A stretch of 64,000 nt of DNA from NCBI GenBank assembly GCA_964017065.1, contig OZ024787.1:12009764-12073763 (forward strand), written 5' to 3'. Source of the stretch: Haliclona indistincta. Taxonomy: Eukaryota > Porifera > Demospongiae > Haplosclerida > Chalinidae. A program made the translations under genes and the position numbers. The notes under the pieces are model-generated. The model ran no database searches, had not been told where the DNA came from, and worked only from the letters and a program-made list of their open reading frames with translations. Of this stretch, positions 28,093-40,416 are shown piece after piece (the first letter of the stretch is position 1; each line of letters begins with the position of its first letter).

Positions 28093-30011
28093 TCACTTAT
28101 TGTTCAAATGAGATGGCACATAGCAGACATTCTTTACCACTCCAATCGAACTGTAAGTTTCTTCATCAGGCAAATATTCATAAAGATCATCATTAGTACT
28201 GTAAGGACAAAAAATGAACAAAATTGATAATTATGTGCATGCATATTCTATTGTGTGCAAGACTCCACTCACATTCTGTCCAAGTTTGTTGAATAGCTCT
28301 CGTTCATATCCATGTTTACTTCATCATGGACATTGTTATTACTATTATTCTTGTGAATTCTTTTTCGCAAGACAAAGATGACCATAATCACAGTAAAGAT
28401 TGAAAAGAATACTAACAGTACAGCCACTGCTGATGAAATTGCAGCAATGATTACAGTCTGAGATGAGGCTCCAGTATTAGCAGATGGTTTTGTTTCTTTG
28501 ACTAATGTTGCGCTATTTGTTAATTTGGACTTCATCGTTGCAGTACTTTTAATTGTGTTAGCTGTTTTTATGATGTTGAATGCAGCTAATCAGTGGTGCC
28601 ATAAATTAGTGAAAAATTATAACTTTTCAACAAAGCATATCAATTTTACATACCTTTAGATGCTGAGATAGTCATCGACACATTGTCGCAATTGATAGTG
28701 CTTGATGCAGATGCAGATGGAAAACCAATTTTTGACACTGACGATGAAGTGATATCTGCACAACAGTGACTAAAAATGTTTTGCTCTAATAAAATAATTT
28801 TTTTATACCGGGTAGAATCTCCACTGACACCAATGGATAGAAATGCCGACTGGCAATTGGTCTAAAAGTAGATGGTGCTCCAGAAAGATCAGTAACACGC
28901 TCCACATAATTCAATGGTCCAGTATTTTTTTGAAAATAAACTGCAACATTTCCGTCACTTGGTTGGTACATTCCCAGTATGTCTCCCTCCTGGAATTCTA
29001 GTGGAGGGTTAGGAGAGTACTCATACACATAAGTATGGTTTGTTTCATTTATAGTCTGTAAAAAACTCGATTTAATTTTTATGTATGTATCAGAACTGAT
29101 TCTTCGCCATATGCTAAGTTCTGGGTGCAGAGGTGAGTTAACATTAAATCGCTCAGCTCCCATTATCCATTTGGTGATGAAACCATTGCAGTTGAAGGTG
29201 ATATCTGGAAAGATACTCTGATCTTGATCCTTAGTAAAGACATTGTTGATGTTCACCCCACGGGTCATTCGCCTTAGATCCTTAGGATCAGGAAAACTTT
29301 GACTACAAGATGAGGGGCCTGTATTGCTCATTAATGACATGTACGACAGTAATAATTGAACTCACTTGTTAAAGGAGTAATGAGGGTAACTTGTCCATTA
29401 ACAGGTGAGAGAGATGACAAACTGATTGTCGTGGGAATACTGCTTGTTGAGTATGACACAGGAGCAGTATCATTGTTAAAATAGTACAGTCTCACAACAC
29501 TGTTGCTCTGGCGTGGTTGGTACACTCCCAACACATCTCCACTCTGGAAGGCTAATGGACAAATTAGGATATATTGGAGCACTCCATCAGGACTGAAGTC
29601 TCCTTTTTTCAGTCTGATCTCCTGACTGGCTTGTCTGGTATACAAATCACCACCACCATTTCTCCATACATGCACTTCTGGAAAATCAATGCCCTTTTTT
29701 ATATCTGCTCCCAACAGTAGGCTAGTGATGTGCCCATTACAAGTAAACTTGAAATCAGGAAATATCCTGAATTCAGCATCCAGTTCATATTGTGATCTCC
29801 ACCCATTCGGAATTTTCTCAGCTCTCTTTCTGAGTAAATCCAGCTCCATAAACCCTTCAGCACATCCAGTAAAAGCTGGATATTGATACAGTATTGCTAA
29901 AAATTAATACTCTAACAAGCAAGTACATGCATGTATAGATCTCTACTAACCTGAACAATACTGAAGTGCACAAGAAAGGATTAAGATTTTACAAGGTGAA
30001 AAAAACAGCAT
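28093..30011 (-). CDS. R7: kinase-less paired-ectodomain receptor
   Basis: Signal exon from ATG 30011 (MLFFSPCKILILSCALQYCS) joins in phase 1 to domain A (about 29876-29366; GFMELDLLRKRAEKI, FTCNGHITSLLLGADI, GDFSPDGVLQYI, SGDVLGVYQP). Domain A ends in phase 1 (TSgtgag), and domain B (about 29323-28808; GPSSCSQSF, FPDITFNCNGFITKWIM, GDILGMYQP, FYPLVSVEI) also ends in phase 1. A short exon (about 28757-28650), then a stalk and transmembrane exon (VIIAAISSAVAVLLVFFSIF, RKRIHKN), carries MDMNESYSTN. The last exon has DLYEYLPDEE and GVVKNVCYVPSH before the stop at 28093. No kinase and no lesion. QRLF has changed to QSIF in the B-domain signature. Confidence 0.85.
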
Positions 30012-30889
30012 GTTGCTTCGAAAATAGCTTCAGAAAATACCAGTCAAATAGTAACACTAAAGGTGTTAATTGCACTGTAGAATTTAGGTAACTACAATCA
30101 GAGCCGACTTTATACAGCGGTTTTATTACAACCTTGCTGAATCCTGGCAAGGAAGATTTTGAGTGTAAAGCGTCACCTTGCAGTCACTAATATGTCAAGT
30201 CACTGGTATTATTTCATTCACTCAGATCAAAGACTCAATAGCTTGCATTTTATTGCATTAGTGCTCCACGCTTTACGATCTACGCTCTACATTTTATGCT
30301 TTATCCTTGCAAGAAGTAATAAAACCACTGTCAACGAATGATGTTTGCTCAGCATGGGCATAGAACTGAGTCTGTAAAAATTTTGATTTTATTTAGTACT
30401 CAATTAAAAGTTTCCACTATTAGGCAAATGTTTGAATGTACGTATGATCATTTTTACACATGAGTACGCGCCATCTTAATTCGCGGTCATCCCTACATAA
30501 TATCATTGCCTAGCGGCAATGATAATTGTTGCATGCATTTCTGTATGTATGTGATGCTCATACCGCTCATCCTGCACTGCAGCGGACCTACTGCAGAATC
30601 TATTATTAGTGAAATGAATCCCTACATGCTACAGGCGTGCGCTTCTTAATTAATGTTTGTGACATCAAAGGTTACTGAAGCTACCAAAAGACCGGCATTA
30701 TAATTAAAAAATAATGTGTACAGTACACCTTACTATAGTGAGTACAGTCAATTCACAAGCCCGGCTTGGTAATCAACTGTTCACTGAAATAATGCAGTGG
30801 GTAAGATAAGCTATATTGTGATGTGCATGCACAGTACATGCTTGTAGTATCTATACGTGTGATTTACATGAAACATACGTAATAATAAT
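30012..30889. other. Intergenic, no gene recognised
   Basis: Promoter side of R7 and 3' side of R8. A perfect small palindrome, TCATTGCC TAGC GGCAATGA, lies at about 30503-30522. No coding sequence recognised. Confidence 0.4.
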
Positions 30890-32988
30890 TATTATTATCA
30901 TGTTTTGTCATTGTCACTATGATTATAAAAATAATTATACTCAATATCATAAGTTACAGCTGAATTATTAGCTGAGCTGGTAGGTTTTCCTTCTGTCTTC
31001 ACATACTTGATCTGCAAGCAATAAAAATTGATAGTGCATGAACGTACAGTATATACTTCTATAACTATAGTATCTACACTATAATACTCACTCATTGTTA
31101 TCAGTCAACCAAGATGGTTCATAGCAGAGATTAGTTTCTAATTCAATCGAAGAATTCATGCTCTTTTCAACAGTGCCGGGCAAATACTCATAGTTTGCAT
31201 CGTCAACACTGTAGCAACAAAAATTCATGAGATACACTTGGCTGTGTAGTAGCAGACTCACAACACTTCATTGTTGTTGCTTGCTGCCATATAACATGCA
31301 TTCTCTTGTAAGTCCATAGATTCATTGCAACCACCATTCTTAAAAATTTTAATCTGGTCTTGGGTTCTTTTTCTCCGAACAAGAAGAACTACGACTGTAA
31401 GAATAGCAAGGCTAAATATTATCAACAAGGCTACCACAACTGATGGAATGGCAGCAGCAATAATAAGATTAATGTAGGTTGAGGATTTGCCATAGTTGTA
31501 GTACCCACTGTACTGATTACAGTATGTATGGTCTCTGTTGTTGTTGATGCACTCAAGGCGTTTCCTCTTGCAGTGCTGCTTGTGGTTGCTTCAGTAGCTA
31601 TTACTCTGGTATTGTACACTGCTAAGGATATAAAACCATGGTAATAAATATTCTTTTTGCAAACCTGTTATCATTGTTATGACTGATACTTCAGCAGACA
31701 TGCCTTCAAATTCGGTTGATGTAAAATGCCGATTAGTAGTCACTGTCGCTCTCTTGGTCACAGAAGGTGATAAAATAACTGCAAATCAAAGTAAAATTTA
31801 TAGTTCACTGTACGTATGCACTACACAAGTTATACTCTTATAACCTGGTAAAGAAAGTTGATGCTGAACTAGTGCGAGATTCTCTATAGTTTTCAGGTCC
31901 AGCATCATCCTGATAATACACCCTAAATTCTTCATCTTGTGGTTGGTACACTCCCAGTATGTCTCCCTCTTGAAACTCCAGTGGTGTACTCAGGTTGTAC
32001 TCGTATACATTACGAGAACTCATCTCAAAAAGAGTTAGGAAACTAAAATTGACTTTGCTGTAAGTCTTTGAATTAATCTTTCACCATATTTGTAGTTCTG
32101 GTTGTTGCTGCCCATTATTGCTTGGCTCTCCTCCCACTATCCACTTGGTGATGGAGCCATTACAGGTGAAGATTATTTCTGGGAAGAGACGCTGTTCATT
32201 TGAATTAAATTCCACACCGTTGATATTCTCTTCTAGTATCGTTTGTCTCAGATCCGTGGGACTAAGAAAAGCTTCACTACAAGATGAGGGACCTGCAATT
32301 GTACTGAAAAATAGACTAACAGAATGAATAAACTCACTTGTTACAGGAGTGATGAGAGTAACTTGCCTTTCAAGAGGTGAGAGAGATGACAAGCTGATGG
32401 ATGCATGCCTGGTGTTTGAAAAGAATGTAACAGGAGCACTATTATTGTTATAATAAAAAAGTTTGAAGTCACTGCTGAATTGGTCTGGTTGGTATACTCC
32501 CAACACATCTCTACTCTCGAATGATATGGGAGGGTTCAGGTTATACTGGAGCACTCCATCAGGACTGAAGTCTCCTTGAGTTAGGTTGATTTCTTGATGG
32601 AATTGTGAAGTATATCTATCACTACCAGCTGTGTTTCTCCATATCCCCACTGTTGGATGTCCTAAGTCTCGTCTTGGTATATCCCCTCCCACCAGTATGC
32701 TGATGATTTGTCCGATCCAGTGCAGGTGAAAGTCTGATTTGGAAATATCCTGAACTCGTTTTCAAGCGCATTATCCGACTTTTGAACATTCGGAATTTTT
32801 TCAGCTCTTCTTCTAAGCACATCCAGCTCCATGAACCCTCTTGCACAGTTACTAGAAGCTGCAGTTATCAAAAGGTATACAATGCCGCTACTGAGCTAGT
32901 GTATAATACGACAGCGGCGTCTCCGCTACTCACCTGCACAACACTGCAGTACAAAAGACACGGCTATGACTGAACGCAGCAATGACAT
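30890..32988 (-). pseudogene. R8: broken paired-ectodomain receptor with kinase-type tail exons
   Basis: Signal exon from ATG 32988 (MSLLRSVIAVSFVLQCCA), then domain A (GFMELDVLRRRAEKI) with a frameshift right after FTCTG (about 32709-32719). Domain B has TGA in place of Arg in QIWRK (32081-32083), and its end (the YYPLVSVEI part) is missing after about 31850. The transmembrane exon (IPSVVVALLIIFSLAILTVV) is out of frame with its own stalk (shift at about 31461-31472). Tail exons are intact: DLQENACYMAAS, then NYEYLPG and SSIELETNLCYEPSW, then an exon starting ATCAAGTATGTGAAGACAGA at about 31019. The last two closely match tail exons of the ALK-like kinase gene at 39240-39475. Four lesions make this a pseudogene. 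Confidence 0.8.
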
Positions 32989-33769
32989 CACTATGATCGA
33001 TTTCAGAGTGAAAAAGAAAGTGGACGTCTACTTCGCGACTGCTACGTACGAAAAAAATCTCCTCAGCTTAACTCAGGGTAGCGTTTGCAATAAATAGTTT
33101 TCTCCGATGTGATCAAAATTATAATTGTGACTGTGTACGTCAGACTATTACTTTATCAATGTGCTCCTGACGGAACAGTATTATAGTGACGGTTTTAGAG
33201 ACTAATCACTGGTTTTAGTTAATCTTACTAGTGCTGCAGCCCAACAGAGGGCGGAGCTGATTACTGCAAAGCTAGTATATCATTGTGAGCTGCTGAATGA
33301 TGCACTATAAAGGATTGCATAACTATACTGATTTAATGATAGCCTGCTATCCTGGTCTATTTTAGACAACTCAGTGCCTTGTGCAGTCAAACGTATAACC
33401 AAACAGAGAGGTTTCAAAGTACACTATGAAGAAAGAGTCATGGAGTCATAATTTATTATTAATAATAAGGCAAAATCGTCCCATCCTTCACAGTTTATTT
33501 TGAATACCCACCTATGCAAACTAGAAAATATCTAATCTTTTGAAGATTGGTAGAAGGTAATAGCAACACATACGTATTGTGAGTGTGAAAAAAAAAGTAA
33601 ACATAGTATGCATTGCATGTGTAGTAATATTTTTCACATTATATTTTGGTATAGTAGATGTAGTCGTCATCATTTTTTCGTCGTGATGAGTCCATGAAAC
33701 AATTTTATCCTGTATCTCCTCAATAGCAAAAACAGCGGATTGATTCAGCGGATCGTACTCACTCATTTG

Positions 33770-33885
33770 AGTTGGTCAAGGTGGAAAACACATAAAAAAA
33801 ACATTCTGTTCCACTTTGATTATGCTTTCAATAGGCAAATGCTCATAATTTATGTATAATCATCATTGTGTAAAAATTAATATTG
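33770..33885 (-). pseudogene. Degenerate tail exon of a lost family member
   Basis: On the minus strand this still reads NYEHLPIES and VEQNVF, with a T-run where the CY of the VEQNxCY motif should be, followed by a TNSNE-donor like ending. It resembles the last exons of R5, R7 and R9. No ectodomain exons remain beside it, so it is a 3' remnant. Confidence 0.65.
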
Positions 33886-33913
33886 CATTTAATCTGTGTG
33901 TGATAAGACAAAA

Positions 33914-33990
33914 CAGTAGACCCTCGCTAATCCGAACACCTTGGTACCCGCTACTGTTCGGATTAGTGAATTTGTTCGGACTAGCAAAAA
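33914..33990. mobile_element. Possible pogo/Tigger-like terminal fragment
   Basis: CAGTAGACCCTCGCTAATCC followed by GAAC, then inverted GTTCGGATTAG and GTTCGGACTAG. CAGT-starting ends with TAATCCGAAC are typical of pogo/Tigger-type Tc1/mariner MITEs. Only one short end is visible, so the call is tentative. Confidence 0.5.
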
Positions 33991-34221
33991 CATGTAGATG
34001 ATACAGATAGCTAACAATGCTAATTATATTCATGTACATGTAATGAGATTCACAATCCTATAATGATATTCACAATCAAATTTCCCCATGCTTGTCAGTA
34101 TGAGCTCTTTTTTTGAAAATCTGCACTCTATAAACCAGGGTTCTCGCTAGGATTTGGAAGCACCACTTGTAATGAATGACTCTCCCAGAAAATAGAAGAT
34201 GATTACTTACACATGTAAAAC

Positions 34222-34360
34222 ACTGGGCGAATACTGGGCGCCGCTGTTAGGCACTGGGCACTGGGCGAATACTGGGCACTGGGCGAATTCTGGGGGCCGC
34301 TGTTAGGCGAATACATGGGCGCCGCTTTTAGGCGAATACTGGGCGCCGTTAGGCGAAGGT
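34222..34360. repeat. Minisatellite of GGCGAATACTGGGC units
   Basis: Imperfect tandem copies of GGCGAATACTGGGC alternating with GCCGCTGTTAGGC and CACTGGGCACTGGGC, just upstream of the ALK-like gene start. Confidence 0.75.
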
Positions 34361-34489
34361 TTTTAGGGTCTTGGGTTTTATAGTAGTACATAGTATAGTA
34401 ATTATGGGCGCGGTTTCCTGTTTCGTTTCGCAATCGCAAAGGTCTAGTAGTCCAATACGCGGCTCCAGTCCAGCGAATTCTGATACCCT

Positions 34490-37400
34490 ATGGAGCTGGC
34501 GGTAACTCGTAGTCGATTCGTGACTTCAACAGTAACCTACGGTATCCTATTAATGATAGTAACATGTGAAGCTGAGTGGAGAAGTGAGCCGGCTTTCACG
34601 ATAGCTAAAACTTTATCATGGTGTTGCTGCTTCATGGTAATTGTTGCATGTTCTCTCTCTACGTGCAGATCTTTCACAGATTACATACCATTTTACGTCT
34701 TGCAACTCTGAGCAAGGAGTAGGTCCTACATTTTCTCAATGTTCCTTATACTACGAGACTATTGGATCACCTATTCATCGTGACGGCCTCCTCAATGATT
34801 CTCCAACGCAGCAGGGCTATCCTGGAGGGCAGGGGTTTGTCTTCCCACGCACTGGCTGGTACAATGTCACTGTTGCTGGTGCTGCTGGAGGTCGTGGACT
34901 GTGTAACCCCGAGAAGGGTAAAGGAGTAGTGGCTAGTGGACGCTTGTATGTGAAGAAAGGAGTGTGCTAGTGATGGTGGGACAGCAAGGGAGAGGACCCT
35001 GTGATATTGACCCCTCCAATGAATTCTGCAAGCTGGTGGTCTCTAATAGCACGAATGCTGCAGAATGCTATTCTCAGTGGGTCAACCAAACCTCTTCTAT
35101 CATACGACTATATGCTGGAGGGGGGTCAGGGGGCGGAGCTAGTATGTTATGGCCTCCTAATGATAATGGTCAGTATGACAGCTCCAATGCACCATATATA
35201 GTGAGTGGAGGAGGAGGTGGAACATCAGTACAACTAAACTATGCTGCCTTTCAGCTACCACCTGGTAGAATGGCAGAGGAATACTATGTGTATATCATCG
35301 ATGGAAACTATCAGTTTCAAGGACATGATGGACTACCGTTAGGAGCCACAGGCAATCGACCAGAAGGTGTCATACTAGCTAGTGCAGGAGCTGGAGGAGG
35401 GTACTTTTACATGGGTCAACTAGCTCTCGCTATTGATGGCAAGTCAATCACTAGACCACAGCAGTTTGCTTTGGGAGGAATCGATTGTGCTGAGTTCCAC
35501 GGTCAGTCGACAATAATTCCCTTCATGAACGTGATCGGAGGATTTGGTGGAGGAGGAGGTGGATGTAGTGAGGGAGGAGGAGGCGGTGGCTTCACTGGAG
35601 GATCAGTTGTCTTTGCTTATTTTGATATCCCTGGAGAGGGCGGTTTCTCCTTTATTGCCTCAGTGGTGGATAGAGTGATGGAGATGCCTCTGAATGATGG
35701 CAATGGTTACATTAAGATTTTACCATCAGACTGTGGCTGTGCTGATGAATGTGAGCTTGACACAGTATTGGAGAGGTTTGATTGCAAATGCACCTCAGAT
35801 ATGTCACACTTGGCTCCTGATGAATTTGACTGTTACAACGGTGAGATATATATTGTTAGTTAGAACATTAAAAGTTGTCCATTTAGTGTCAAGTGTTATT
35901 GTTGTTTAAAACCTCACAGCATACTCAAATACCACTCTACTAACTATAGTCTGCATTTACTACACTGTTCAATGTAACAGAACCGTCAGTTTTGACAGTA
36001 AAAATACTTTCCTAATTGGTCATTCAAGAGTAATTTAATATTAATTATTATTTTTAAGTTTGCTCAACTTGTTAGCTAGTTTACATGGTTAAATAATTTT
36101 AATCATCCTATCCAGAGAAGGTGTTAAGTGTTTTTCAAGAGTCTGCAGAGACAATAAAAATCTATTCTGATTTCATGGTTTCAGCCAATCTGTACTCTCT
36201 ATCAGAACCAGTACTTCTCTACAGTATTCAGTTCACTCTAGCTAACATGGCAGCTGAAGTATGTGCTCTGGTTTGGCTGGACACAAACCTTGTTCCAGTT
36301 TTGACTTCTAATGCTCTCTCAAGGTTTGCATGAGTAAAGATAATTAGTATGCGTTGGATAAGCGTTTAGGTTCGTTAGGTTCGTCAACAGCTTTGTAATT
36401 CATTTTCATCTAAAGAGGGCTTGCAACAAGGAAAATTTCTTGTCGCTAAACTGGATAAATTGAAGAAAATGCAAATTTGCGGATTGTTCAAACACACGTG
36501 TGCAGCATGATTTGATTGGTGTTTACTTCTGGTTCCATGGAATTGTTTCAAGAACCCCGCAAAACCCTGTAATGGCTCAAGGATGCCTTCACGAAAGACC
36601 GTGGAGGCTATGGCTAGTACTCCAATGACAAGCTGAATTGCATGCTGCGCACAGAGTATGTGTTCTACGAATTTGATTTTGTTGTGTGCTTTACTCTCCG
36701 TAGCCCTGCTGCTGATGAAGTATCATATCTTGCTAAGATTCACACAATGGGCAACCAAATCAGTTTATCCAGTTTTGACAAGTTTTTGCAGAAGAGCGTC
36801 ACAGTATCAGCTGTTCTTGTGATGAGTACAGGATCATGCACCATAACTAGAGCTACAGCCAATATCAGCTCATTGACACCAGTTGATGAAAATGGTGTGA
36901 GATGCTAACTCATTCTGTGTTATTTTCATTGTGTTCTGTATAGATGGTTCTGGTAACGGTTTTGATATTGAGCAAATCTTCTCCAGCTCAAATATCACTT
37001 TTGACAGACTAGCTGGACTAGCGCTAAACCTGACTGCTCCACCTCAACCCAGCTCTTCATCTCAACTCGTGCTGGTAGCTGTGCTTGTCCCTGTTCTATT
37101 TGCTGTTGCCGGCATTGGAATCATCCTTGTTATATTATTGGTCATAGTTGTTTTAGGGTATATATGTGAAACCCTGCCAATGGTCATTTCCTTTCTGTCT
37201 AACTACTGCCTGATGCAGTGCTTGTATAAAAAGAGACTAAAATTAATATGGTTTGCTGTTTCTTTTCAGACCTTGGAAACAGAAAATTTCAAATCACAAA
37301 CAACTTGAATCGTCCTTCCAGAAAAGTGGATTCGAGCCGTCATCTGCCCTGACCTCTCCAACAAACGCACCTTCCAGTGAACAGAATGTGCTTCCAACAA

Positions 37401-37812
37401 GCATACAGGACCATGTGGTCGACAATGACCCGTGTCCCTCAAGTAAACCTTACTATACACAATTTTTACCTAGTGCGTATGAGGTATGAAATAATTGTTT
37501 TACAATAAATTCAAAAATTTCATTATTGTCTGAATACGTAGGTACCCACTAATAATATTTATCAACAGATTTATCTATTCAACATTGTTATGAAGTATTG
37601 GATATTGATGATTTTGATGAGGTATACTTGCACAGAGAATCTGCTTGCTCGCTAGTATCTCTATAGCTGAGAATGAGCTTTTCTATTCTATAGAAATCAG
37701 AAGATGAAGTACATTCTTTTCAGAGCAGAAAAAATACTTTCACTTTTATACCAAAATTTGGTGTGATGGTTCCCGAAATTGATTTCACTGAATATAACAG
37801 ACAGCGTTCAGA

Positions 37813-37843
<31 letters not shown>

Positions 37844-39475
37844 AACACAACTTGCTGCTATGCACAGGATTGGGAGTATGATCGTGATGAGCTTACTTAT
37901 CTGAGAGATATTGGAGAGGGACAATTTGGAAAGGTCTTACTCATGAAAGCCAAGGTAGATCAAATTTTCACAAACAAGACAGCCAATTAAGGTGATTATT
38001 TCTTCCCGGTTGTCTATTTCTTGTAGAACATTGCAGGATACAAGAGAAAACTGCCAGTAGCTGTGAAGACTCTCTCCAGCACTGATGAACACAATATTGA
38101 AAAATTCCTAGAGGAGGTGGAATTGATGAAGAGATTCTGTCATCCCAACATTATCAGTTTGTTGGGAGTCAACTGTGCCTACAGTGAAGGAGCTCCTCTC
38201 ATGATACTAGAGTATATGCCCTACGGAGACCTTCAGGGCTTTCTTGTGAAGCACAGGTATACTGCACTGACTGCTTTCAGCTCATTTAGTCTCTCCTCAG
38301 ACAGCAGAAGGAAAAAAATGAGTGTTTAGTGACAAGACATCACTTGAACAAGTTTGCCCAAGATGTAAGTACAAAGGTAGCGAGACATTGATTATAATAT
38401 TATCCTGTGTTTTAGGTCGCAAACGGACTTTACTATCTTGAAGAGAACAAGTATGTTCATCGTGATGTAGCGGCTAGAAATTGTCTCGGTATAATAGTTG
38501 TTTTTATTTTAAAGTTGTTCTAAACACAATGTCTAGTTGGTTCTCGTCTTCAAGTGAAGATAGCTGATTTTGGGCTCGCCAGAGGAGTGCAGCAGAAGGA
38601 TTATTACAGGATCACTGGTCAGTCGGTTCTTCCTGTGCGATGGCTAGCACCTGAGTCTCTCGTGTATGGAGTATTCACATCAGCTTCTGATGTCTGGTGA
38701 GTTGATAGCTACAAATATGATTACTAAGCTCATATTGTCCCAATGCCTGACAAATGTTTTTTTTTGTCGCTAAAGTAACATATAAATTATACTCCAATAA
38801 CACCACCACAGGTCCTTTGGAGTGCTGTTGTGGGAGATAGTTACATATGGAGGTCTGCCATTACCAAGCCATAAGTCGCTGGAAATTGTTGAAATGGCTC
38901 AAAAAGGTGTCATTGTCCATATATGGTATGTGCTTTTAAATCGTCGCTCGTGCAAATTTGGTATGTACATTTACAACATAGGCCTGAAGGTGGTAGTGAG
39001 CAACTAGGTAGTATTATGCTGCAATGTCACAACCACAACCCCAAGGCTAGACCAACCTTCTCACAGATCCTCACTATTCTTTTAAGCACTAAGTCACCAG
39101 AAAGAAAGATGATGAGTGGTATTTGCAATGAACCTATTGAATTACAAGAGAATGTGTGTTATTCGGTAACAAGCTGCAGCAGTGAAATGTGAGTGTGCTG
39201 CTATACTGGTAAGTGTCTCTCATGAATTATTATTGCTACAGTATTGATGATGAAACGCCCAGCACTGTTGAACAGAGCGTAAATTCTTCAATTGAATTAA
39301 AAAATAATGTCTGCTATGAATCGTCTCACTGGGATGATAAACAGAGTGAGTAATAATTATGCATGTAGATATTATAGTTGAAGACGGTTGTATGTACATT
39401 GTTTTCTGCATGAATTATTATCAATTTTTATTGCTTAAAGATCAAGTATGTGAAGACAGAAGGAAAGTCTGTTAA
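34490..39475 (+). CDS. ALK/LTK-like glycine-rich receptor tyrosine kinase
   Basis: Signal peptide from ATG 34490 ([20 protein letters not shown]). The ectodomain (about 34670-35840) is glycine-rich with GGGGSGGG-like runs, [20 protein letters not shown] near 35555, then a Cys-rich EGF-like module (CGCADECEL ... CKC ... DCYN). This order and the Gly block match vertebrate ALK/LTK. Two more ectodomain exons (36120-36327, 36702-36900) and a transmembrane exon (36943-37158) follow. The kinase (37867 on) has [53 protein letters not shown] and RPTFSQIL. Tail exons carry [10 protein letters not shown] and [13 protein letters not shown]; the stop is near 39473 if the last splice is right. A +2 shift at 34962-34966 breaks the frame between KKGV and LVMVGQQG. 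Either a mutation, an assembly error or an unrecognised micro-splice explains it. Confidence 0.8.
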
Positions 39476-39836
39476 AACTATGACTGATAAAATAATTGTG
39501 TGAATTACACGGAATCAATATAGGTGCATGCTACATGTACATTATTAGCTTCTTTTGTCTATTCTGCAGCTTCACCTCATTCACTAATTAATCATCAGTA
39601 CATCGATTGTCAGTCTATTGACGCTAAAATGGTATCAGTACACATGTAGACTAGTGATCCTCACTTGTGAGGCATGTTTTAGAGCTGAAAGCATAGAAAA
39701 GAAAAAGATTCATAGACCTGGATGTGCTCAGAAGAAGAGCTCAGAAAATTCAGGATGGTCAGACATCAGAAAATGTGCTATCAAATAGATTGAAAATACA
39801 TATAGCTACATGAGTTCATATAAATTTATGGTAAAG

Positions 39837-40335
39837 AATGCATGTTGCTTGCAATTGAAACAAGCATAAGCACTGACAAAGTTTGGTGAACTCTGCATGA
39901 TTGTACATTAATTTGTCATTCATGGCAGCTCATTTTGAATACAACCATGTGGCTTCTTTATTATACATTTTAAGTCTACTGTTAACATGCATGAACTATG
40001 CAAGAACTGTTAAATATAAATGTCATTTGAATTCATCAGCTTCTTTACTGCAATAGGAACAGTTTGCTGTGTTTCCACGTAGAATGCATGTTGCTTGCAA
40101 CTGAAACAAGCATAAGCACTGACAAAGTTGGTGAACTCTGCATGTACAGTGTGTCATGTACTGCAGCTCATTTTTGAATACAACCATGTAGCTTCTTAAC
40201 AGCTGCATGACACATTTTAAGTCTACTTTTAACACACATGAACTATGTAAGAACTGTCAAATATAATCATTGTCATTTGAATTCATCAGCTTCATCTTTA
40301 CTGCAATAGGAACAGTTCGCTGTGTTTCCACGTAC
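39837..40335. repeat. Two-copy tandem repeat of about 245 bp
   Basis: The segment starting GCATGTTGCTTGCAATTGAA (39839) recurs starting at about 40086, with both copies passing through AGCACTGACAAAGTT, GGTGAACTCTGCATG and CATTTGAATTCATCAGCTTC. It lies between the convergent ALK-like gene and R9. No coding potential recognised. Confidence 0.75.
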
Positions 40336-40416
40336 ACGTAATCATTCGATCTATAAAAAATGATGAAATGATGCAGTCAGGCATGCAATACACAAAAATT
40401 TATTTGCTCATTCAGC

